A stretch of DNA of 64,000 nt, taken from the NCBI RefSeq assembly GCF_014204985.1, contig NZ_JACHMP010000001.1:310001-374000 (forward strand). Direction: 5' to 3'. The notes beneath the pieces are model-generated. The model saw nothing but the letters and a program-made list of their open reading frames with translations, was not told the origin of the DNA and did not search any database. The position numbers and the translations under genes were made by a program. Within the stretch, counting starts at the first letter, position 1, and each line of letters opens with the position of its first letter. Shown here piece by piece: positions 58,807 to 64,000 of this stretch. This DNA comes from Streptosporangium becharense (GTDB lineage: Bacteria > Actinomycetota > Actinomycetes > Streptosporangiales > Streptosporangiaceae).

Positions 58807-58868
58807 CTCCCCTTCGATCGAACAACGATAGAAATATATTGATATTCGATAGGTAGGGCAAGAGGCCG

Positions 58869-58949
58869 GTCGAGTCTCTGTCCGGTGAGCAGGTCACCGC
58901 CTACGGGGTGTTCGCCGGGATGGCCTCGCGGGCTGAGGCGAAGCGTTGA
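58869..58949 (+). pseudogene. Possible Tn3-type transposase N-terminal relic
   Basis: The stretch reads VESLSGEQVTAYGVFAGMASRAEAKR then stop, similar to the start of Tn3-family transposases (LSxEQxxxYGRFxGxPSRxxLERFF). There is no start codon with a ribosome-binding site and no further domain. The match is short and the call weak. Confidence 0.25.
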
Positions 58950-59075
58950 GTCAACACGCCGGCCCGCTTGTCCCCCTCGCCCGTTCTCCGGCATCGAGAC
59001 GTGGGATAATCCTGAGGTCAGGCGGCCTTCGGCCCGTTTCCCCCCTGACCGGGTGAAAAAAAGGGGGAAGCCGAC

Positions 59076-59609
59076 ATGGAGATCAGACCGCAGGCGGTCG
59101 TCCTGCCCAAGGAGACCGACCACCTGGAACAGGGCAAGTACGGCCCCGTCTTTCCGAAGACTCCGGCGTGTTACGGGTTCACCATCGTCGCCGACGTCAA
59201 ACCCGGCCGGGCCGGCGCCATGCGCGAGTACGGCTCCACGCTGGCCAGGGCACTGGAGGGCGATCCGTATCTCCTGGCGCCGCTGAAGCTGCACTACCTG
59301 CGCTGGGTGCTCTTCGACGACGACACACGGTTCATGTATCAGGGGATCTTCGACACCGACTTCGACAAGTACACCGAGGACGCCGTCGCACTGTTCACCA
59401 AAGCGGGAGTCAGCACGGCGTTCGAGAACCTCGAAGGGTTCCCCGAAGACTGGAGGACCAACCCCGAAGCGTTCGTCAGATTCGTCCGCGATCACCACTG
59501 CCCGAGCTTCATCGAGTACGGCGAGTATCCGTACGTCACCGCCGACGAGATCAAGAAGGCGCTGCGGATCAAGAACGCCCTGTCGGAGATGCTCGACCAG
59601 ATGCAGTGA
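59076..59609 (+). CDS. Unrecognised 177-residue protein of the DyP operon
   Basis: I do not recognise the family. The protein looks soluble, with two alternating strand-helix blocks (CYGFTIVADVKPGRAGAMREYGS, and MYQGIFDTDFDKYTEDAVALF). That could be a ferredoxin-like dimeric alpha/beta barrel, the fold shared by DyP peroxidases and EthD-type proteins. A conserved-looking HYLRWVLFDDD precedes the second block. It starts after AAAAAAAGGGGGAA and leads a three-gene rightward operon ending in a DyP peroxidase. It may be an accessory or a substrate-handling protein; no function is assigned. Confidence 0.7.
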   Translation: MEIRPQAVVLPKETDHLEQGKYGPVFPKTPACYGFTIVADVKPGRAGAMREYGSTLARALEGDPYLLAPLKLHYLRWVLFDDDTRFMYQGIFDTDFDKYTEDAVALFTKAGVSTAFENLEGFPEDWRTNPEAFVRFVRDHHCPSFIEYGEYPYVTADEIKKALRIKNALSEMLDQMQ

Positions 59610-59653
59610 GGCCGGGACACCACCCGCGTGCTTCGCCGCCGATCGGAGACGAG

Positions 59654-60682
59654 ATGAGCCAGATGAGCGCGTCCCCAACCGCGCGCACCTACAACCAGCA
59701 CCACATCCCACGCCCGTACACTCCCGGCCGGCGGCGGCTGAGCATCTACGTCGCCTGGAGCTATCCGGCCGAGGCCGGCAGGAACGTGGCCGAACTCGAC
59801 GACCGGTTCTCCACGATGACCGAGGTGCGGCGCGTGGCCTGGCCGGCCTACGAGGACCCGAAATGGTCCGATCCGCTGCGGTTCCAGCAGGGCATCGCGG
59901 GCGGGCTGGAGCTGTTCTTCTGGGGCTGGCTGCCCTTCCAGCAGTTCGTCCAGGAGAGCACCGGGCACGTCGTGCCCGTCTACCAGCGCGTCGACCAGGC
60001 CGGGTTCCACACCCCCCTGGACGAGCGGGTGCTGGCCGACACCGACACCCTGTTCGTGTGGGGACTGGACCACATGATCACCGGGCAGGACGCCACTCCC
60101 GGCGAGATCGAGGCGGTGCGCGACTGGCTCACCCGTGAGGGAACCTGCCTGGCCCTGGGGCCGCACCACGACGTCGGCGCCTCGGACGACCTGGCGGTGC
60201 GCGATGCGGAGTACCGCCATCACGGGGACGCGCTGGTGCCCCGCCGGCAGCGCTTCGGCAGGTACACCCGGTCGCTGATGGCGGGGCTGGGCATACCGGT
60301 GGAGAACCGTTACGGCCTGCGTCCCGCGGTGACAGCGGAGGGCGGGAGCGCCCCGCTGTCGATCGCCAGGGACCTGGACACCAAGGGGTGGCTGGACGGC
60401 GTGTCCGGCTTCAACTTCCACATGCACCTGCCCCACTACGCCGTGACCACCGACGACCCCGACGTCGTCCATGTGCTGGGCCGGCAGCCGATCGACATGT
60501 CCCGGCCGCCGCACCCGTTCACCGAGGCCGGCAACACCGAGTTCAACATGTTCCTGTGGATGCCCCCGGGCGGGGACCGGGCCGGGGATGTGATCTTCGC
60601 CGACACCACGATCTTCAGCTCTCTGTTCGGGATCGACGAGAGCCTGCGCATCTTCTGGAACAACATCATCTCAGCGAAGTAG
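59654..60682 (+). CDS. Unrecognised 342-residue protein of the DyP operon
   Basis: I do not recognise a named family. The middle (about residues 120-180: DTDTLFVWGLDHMITGQDATP, then EIEAVRDWLTREGTCLALGPHHDVG) looks like a Rossmann-type ThuA/glutamine-amidotransferase-like fold. The N-terminus RRRLSIYVAWSYPAEAGRNVAELDDRFSTM and the C-terminal DRAGDVIFADTTIFSSLFGID are distinctive. There is no signal peptide or membrane segment. It is between the 177-residue protein and the DyP gene (15 bp gap), so it is probably co-expressed. ATG 59654 follows GGAGAC. Confidence 0.7.
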   Translation: MSQMSASPTARTYNQHHIPRPYTPGRRRLSIYVAWSYPAEAGRNVAELDDRFSTMTEVRRVAWPAYEDPKWSDPLRFQQGIAGGLELFFWGWLPFQQFVQESTGHVVPVYQRVDQAGFHTPLDERVLADTDTLFVWGLDHMITGQDATPGEIEAVRDWLTREGTCLALGPHHDVGASDDLAVRDAEYRHHGDALVPRRQRFGRYTRSLMAGLGIPVENRYGLRPAVTAEGGSAPLSIARDLDTKGWLDGVSGFNFHMHLPHYAVTTDDPDVVHVLGRQPIDMSRPPHPFTEAGNTEFNMFLWMPPGGDRAGDVIFADTTIFSSLFGIDESLRIFWNNIISAK

Positions 60683-60697
60683 CACCCGGGGGTTCAG

Positions 60698-62029
60698 GTG
60701 AGCGACGACACTCAGGTCAAGCTGGAGCTCGACGACATCCAGCGCGGGGTTCTCAGCCCGCGGCCGACACCGTACGCGGCGACCTACCTCCTGTTCCGCG
60801 TCGACGACCGTCATCACGGGCGGGAGCTGATGCGGCGCGTCAGCGCGGTGGTCACCTCGGCCGCCGACACGACCAGCCCGCTGGGCGAGACCTGGGTCAG
60901 CGTCGCGCTCACCTACCACGGCCTCAGAGCGCTCGGAGTGCCGCAGGAGTCGCTGGAGACGTTCGCCTGGGAGTTCCGCCAAGGCATGGCCGCGCGGGCC
61001 ACGGCGCTGGGCGACGTCGGCGACAGCGCACCGGAGCATTGGGAGTCCCCGCTCGGCATGCCCGACGTCCACGTGGTGCTGGTGGCCCTCGCCCCCGACA
61101 ACGCCCGTCTGCAGGCGGCCATCGACCGTGCCCGTCCGGCCTACCACGCACTGCCCGGGGTGACGGCGATCTGGCGGCAGGACTGCCACGCGCTGCCCAC
61201 CGAGACCGAACCGTTCGGCTACCGCGACGGCATCAGCCACCCGGCCGTCGAGGGCAGCGGCATCGCCGGATCCAACACGCTGGAGGCCCCGCTCAAGGCC
61301 GGCGAATTCGTGCTCGGCTACCCCGACGAGCTCGGCGGCGTCCAGAACACCCAGCCCGAGGTGCTAGGACGCAACGGCAGCTACGCGGCGTTCAGGAAAC
61401 TCCACCAGCGCGTCGGCGCCTTCCGCCGCTACCTGCGCGACAACGCCACCGATCCGGCGGACGAGGAACTGCTGGCGGCGAAGATCATGGGCCGCTGGCG
61501 CAGCGGCGCACCCCTGGCCCTCAGCCCGGACCGCGACGATCCCGGCCTCGACGCCGACCCGTATCGCAACAGCTTCCTCTACCGGCAGGACGACCCGGCG
61601 GGATTCCTCACCCCCGGCGGCAGCCACATCCGCCGGGGCAACCCCCGGGACGCGGCGGTGGCCGGCGTGCCGAGGCTGCACCGGATGATCAGACGCGGCA
61701 CCGTCTACGGCCCGCCGCTGCCCGACGGCGTCCTGGAGGACGACGGGGCCGACCGCGGGCTGATGTTCGCCTTCATCGGCGCGCACCTGGGGCGGCAGTT
61801 CGAGTTCGTCCAGTCCGAATGGATGAACGACGGCGTCTTCTTCGGCGCGGGCGACGCGGCAGATCCCATCGTCGGATCCGGTGACGGCCCCGCTGACTTC
61901 ACCATCCCCCGCCGGCCGCTACGGCGGCGCCTGCTCTCGCTGCCGCGGTTCGTCGTCACACGCGGCGGCGAGTACTGCTTCCTGCCCTCGCTGAGTGCCC
62001 TGCGCTGGCTCGGTGACCTCACGGATTGA
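60698..62029 (+). CDS. DyP-type heme peroxidase
   Basis: The 443-residue protein is a dye-decolourising peroxidase. It has two ferredoxin-like domains. The family's GXXDG motif is FGYRDGISHP, whose Asp is the distal catalytic residue. The proximal-heme His region is GGSHIRRGNPR, and the MFAFIGAHLGRQFEFVQSEWMN segment follows. It oxidises large aromatic compounds with H2O2. No Tat signal is present, so it is cytosolic or exported with a partner. GTG 60698 follows GGGGG. Its two upstream partners are unrecognised proteins, an arrangement I do not know from textbook DyP operons. Confidence 0.92.
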   Translation: MSDDTQVKLELDDIQRGVLSPRPTPYAATYLLFRVDDRHHGRELMRRVSAVVTSAADTTSPLGETWVSVALTYHGLRALGVPQESLETFAWEFRQGMAARATALGDVGDSAPEHWESPLGMPDVHVVLVALAPDNARLQAAIDRARPAYHALPGVTAIWRQDCHALPTETEPFGYRDGISHPAVEGSGIAGSNTLEAPLKAGEFVLGYPDELGGVQNTQPEVLGRNGSYAAFRKLHQRVGAFRRYLRDNATDPADEELLAAKIMGRWRSGAPLALSPDRDDPGLDADPYRNSFLYRQDDPAGFLTPGGSHIRRGNPRDAAVAGVPRLHRMIRRGTVYGPPLPDGVLEDDGADRGLMFAFIGAHLGRQFEFVQSEWMNDGVFFGAGDAADPIVGSGDGPADFTIPRRPLRRRLLSLPRFVVTRGGEYCFLPSLSALRWLGDLTD

Positions 62030-62186
62030 CGAACGGCCCGGCGCCGTCCGGACACGACCACCGCGGCTGCCTGGCCGGCTTCCCCGGAAGTCGGGCTCCG
62101 CTTGCGGGCAAGGCTCCGACCAGCCCTGTCAGTCTTCCGACGTCCCCGCCGTGGTACGGGCGTGAGACGACACCGGCGAAGAGAGG

Positions 62187-62888
62187 TCATCGTTCGGGCG
62201 TGTTCCGGGCATCGATGCGATCGGCCGGCAGGGTGAGCAGCACGAAGCCGACGACCATGACCCAGACGGGAAAGACGATCTCCGACCAGGCGACCCTGCT
62301 GACGAGCAGCAACTGCACCAGCCCGACGAGGTAACCGGCCAGGACCAGCCAGCGGGGGAACAGGCCGAGGCGGGCCACGATGGTCGTGGTGGTCAGCGTG
62401 AACACGCCCGCCATGCGTGGTGCGTACTCGGTGAGCAGGGTGATCGTGAGGTAACGCCCGTAGTGCGACAGTCCGGCCGGTGGGATCGTGCCCTTCATCG
62501 CGTCGATCGTGACCACGAAGGCTCTGGCCGTCGCGCCGAAGACGAAGAGGATCGCCACATACAGCAGGCCGGCGCCGAGGAACACCGTCGCGAAGAACCT
62601 GTCCTCCCGCACGCCGATGCAGTCGCGCAGCGCGCCCATGAACCACAGGAAGAAGACCCCTCCGAACGGCAGCAGGATCAGCGCCAGCCGCAGGGCGTTG
62701 TGGCCGGAGATGTCGGCGAGGTAGGCGGTCGCCCCGAGCGGGTGCTCGGGTATCGCCCTGCGCACCAGGATCATGGCGCCGCCCAGCAGCAGGGCGGCCA
62801 GGATCCCGGCCGCTCCCGCGGCGCGTGGCGTCCGCAGCGCCTTCGCCGACGGTAGCGCTTTCGCCGACGGTTCACCCCTATCCCGCAT
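62187..62888 (-). CDS. Hypothetical membrane protein
   Basis: The 233-residue protein has about six hydrophobic helices: AAGAAGILAALLLGGAMILV, LALILLPFGGVFFLWFMGAL, ATVFLGAGLLYVAILFVFGA, MAGVFTLTTTTIVARLGL, and two C-terminal ones (WLVLAGYLVGLVQLLLV, FPVWVMVVGFVLLTLPA). It resembles uncharacterised actinomycete integral membrane proteins (DUF4386-like), but I do not assign a function. The N-terminal repeat PSAKALPSAKAL is short. It is convergent with the DyP gene, and the 157-bp gap between them (62030-62186) shows no clear terminator. Confidence 0.75.
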   Translation of the reverse strand: MRDRGEPSAKALPSAKALRTPRAAGAAGILAALLLGGAMILVRRAIPEHPLGATAYLADISGHNALRLALILLPFGGVFFLWFMGALRDCIGVREDRFFATVFLGAGLLYVAILFVFGATARAFVVTIDAMKGTIPPAGLSHYGRYLTITLLTEYAPRMAGVFTLTTTTIVARLGLFPRWLVLAGYLVGLVQLLLVSRVAWSEIVFPVWVMVVGFVLLTLPADRIDARNTPER

Positions 62889-63543
62889 GAGGTCCCTGTT
62901 CCCGCTGGGGATCCGGATATCCCGGCGGGAGATCTTGCCGCTGCCCCGCTGAACCGGCAGGCCGGCGCCATGTCACCGGGCGGGTGGCGGCGCGATCCAG
63001 CGGAGACCCCGGTGCGACGACGGTAGGTTGACGGTCGGGGACGGGTGTCCGGTCCACCCCTTCGCTCCTGACCGGCGTCACCGCCGGCGGCCGATGACGG
63101 CCATGCCCGGCCAAGCTCGATCACCTCCCGGCTGGGGAAGATGCCCACCACGTCGGCCAGGCGGCGGATCCTTGTTCAGCCGCTCTTGAGGGGTGCCGCT
63201 CCACGTTCGACACCACACGGTCTCGGGGAAAGCGGTGAACGCCGCAATGTCGTCACGGACTTCGTCCAAATACGCCGCGCCTCCGGGCACGCGGCCTCCA
63301 AGACCTCGACGACATGCGGTGCTGAACGTGAACTCGGCCCCCCGAACTGAAGGAAGTGTGCAGTGGAGGTGGGTCAGGCTTTACCGATGTCGCGTTTACG
63401 CTCCCCCAGGGAATGGCGGGTTAAAACATGCGCAAGGGGTAGTTTATTTCGCTGTTTGTCATGTTCTAGATGCTAATGTCGGGATTGATGAGTACGGAAG
63501 GACTCGCAACCAAGGGGGCTCGGCAAGTCGGCAAGGGGGAATC
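62889..63543. other. Intergenic region with transposase relic and AT-rich leader
   Basis: The 655-bp gap between the membrane protein and the small peptide gene holds the IS256-type relic below. From about 63410 to 63510 it is much richer in A/T than the rest of the window, for example TTAAAAC and TAGTTTATTT. That is where the small peptide's promoter should be, but I cannot fit a clean -10/-35 pair. Confidence 0.45.
63060..63320 (-). pseudogene. IS256-family transposase relic
   Basis: Read leftward, frames give YLDEVRDDIAAFTAFPETVW, then SGTPQERLNK. After a frameshift IRRLADVVGIFPSREVIEL follows. These are the conserved C-terminal blocks of IS256/IS1081-type transposases ([34 protein letters not shown]). 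There are at least two frameshifts and the N-terminal DDE part is gone. Confidence 0.75.
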
Positions 63544-63666
63544 ATGACTTTCACGAAGCTCTTCCCGACCAACCACGACTGGGGCTGGGGCGGAGGCTGC
63601 GGCTGGCGTCGCAGGTGGGGCGGCTGCGGCGGCGGATGCGGTTGGCGTAGGAGGTGGTGGTGGTAG
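63544..63666 (+). CDS. 40-residue Gly/Trp/Arg/Cys repeat peptide
   Basis: A short gene with a convincing GGGGGAATC ribosome-binding site encodes a 40-residue peptide. Residues 1-12 (MTFTKLFPTNHD) are ordinary. Residues 13-40 are almost only Gly, Trp, Arg and Cys, with GGGCGWRRRW repeated exactly at 16-25 and 29-38 and ending WWW. It has eight Trp, six Arg and three Cys, so it is strongly cationic. It is followed 12 bp later by a rho-independent-type terminator. The set (own leader, own terminator, leader-like N-terminus) could mean a modified-peptide precursor, a cationic antimicrobial or a nucleic-acid-binding peptide. No maturation enzyme is next to it in the window. It is not in any family I know. 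Confidence 0.65.
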   Translation: MTFTKLFPTNHDWGWGGGCGWRRRWGGCGGGCGWRRRWWW

Positions 63667-63678
63667 CACCGCCTGAAC

Positions 63679-63714
63679 GGGAGCCGACGGATCAACCGCC
63701 GGCTCCCTTTCTTC
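63679..63714 (+). terminator. Rho-independent terminator after the small peptide gene
   Basis: GGGAGCCG (63679-63686) pairs with CGGCTCCC (63700-63707), with further CGG/CCG pairing inside, followed by TTTCTT. It is the clearest intrinsic terminator in the window. Confidence 0.85.
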
Positions 63715-63826
63715 GAAGGCCCCTTCCCGGACGGGACGAGTGCCGTGGCGCGCGTCCGCCATGGCGCCGACGGCCTCCATGCGCAGGGCCTTCCAGGAGT
63801 TCCAGACCTCGCACGATGAATGTTCT

Positions 63827-64000
63827 TCACGCCTTTCTTCTACCGCCTCTTGGCTGGGCCTGCCTGCTCGCCGAGGCCGTCTCACCGCTGGTTCGCTCCC
63901 CGGCGGGATAGTGCTCCAAAGCCTTCATGATCTCAGGAGCCAGCGCCTCTGCCAGCGCGGGCGCCAGAGCATCGGCCAAGGCGGACGCGAGGGCCTGGGT
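63827..64000 (-). CDS. Alanine-rich protein, C-terminal part (partial)
   Basis: The last 57 residues of a leftward gene that enters from beyond the right edge. It reads TQALASALADALAPALAEAL then APEIMKALEHYPAGERTSG and a basic tail ending RRKA. The first half is an amphipathic alanine/leucine helix with a regular ALA repeat; the tail is disordered. I do not recognise the family. It is convergent with the small peptide gene across 160 bp, so a link is possible but unproven. Confidence 0.6.
   Translation of the reverse strand, partial: TQALASALADALAPALAEALAPEIMKALEHYPAGERTSGETASASRQAQPRGGRRKA

Noticed and set aside
63466..63885. Leftward 139-codon frame across the small peptide gene
   Set aside because: Its Pro/Ala-rich half is the mirror of the Gly/Trp repeat; the rightward gene has a ribosome-binding site and terminator.

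Overview
The window is high-GC DNA from a filamentous actinomycete. Streptosporangiaceae-like is my guess, but nothing here fixes the genus. The evidence is strong GC bias at third codon positions, frequent GTG/TTG starts, ATGA/GTGA/TGATG gene overlaps, some leaderless starts, a mycothiol-dependent formaldehyde dehydrogenase (mycothiol is an actinobacterial thiol) and many secreted sugar-processing proteins. It reads as accessory or chromosome-arm DNA: sensors, catabolic operons, sugar uptake, decayed genes and several insertion sequences. I saw no rRNA, tRNA or CRISPR array.

Layout. 1-15.2 kb: a partial PaaX regulator, a secreted esterase-like hydrolase, and two metal-stress loci. One is a KmtR-like ArsR divergent from a P1B-4 ATPase; the other is a CmtR-like ArsR with a Cys-tailed cation transporter and a DUF3703 protein. 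Then come a methyltransferase, a cupin-XRE regulator divergent from an EamA exporter and a PaiB-like protein, a phosphoesterase, HxlR with a tautomerase, and a TetR regulator that shares an operator with an unusual SDR-hydrolase fusion. 15.5-21.4 kb: a sugar ABC transporter with a GH78 alpha-L-rhamnosidase under a divergent AraC gene, ending in a truncated GH3 gene. 21.4-27.1 kb: an aromatic O-demethylation operon (MFS importer, reductase, P450, mycothiol-dependent formaldehyde dehydrogenase, broken MBL hydrolase) with a divergent IclR gene. 27.3-34.7 kb: two LysR regulators, a secreted GH3 enzyme, an MFS transporter and a second AraC regulator, linked by a repeated promoter module. 34.8-40.9 kb: a six-gene operon that looks like a complete meta-cleavage route for an unknown aromatic compound. 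41-45.7 kb: a YnfA-like protein, the remains of a sugar ABC transporter operon, and a large secreted beta-helix protein.

45.7-58.1 kb is an island bracketed by two directly oriented IS30-family copies that share about 323 bp. Inside is a leftward set of sugar-modification genes (two NAD-dependent epimerases, an HD protein, an unrecognised 439-residue protein, a DegT-type aminotransferase, a GT2 glycosyltransferase, an MBL-fold protein) and a divergent XRE/TPR regulator. An IS3-family element has interrupted the unrecognised gene; removing the element and one 5-bp target copy restores the frame. The left IS30 copy has had the middle of its transposase replaced by a 186-bp inverted copy of the neighbouring MBL gene.

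58.1-64 kb: an HTH/DUF2975 pair, a DyP-type peroxidase behind two unrecognised genes, a membrane protein, transposase relics, a 40-residue Gly/Trp/Arg/Cys repeat peptide with its own terminator, and the 3' end of an alanine-rich gene.
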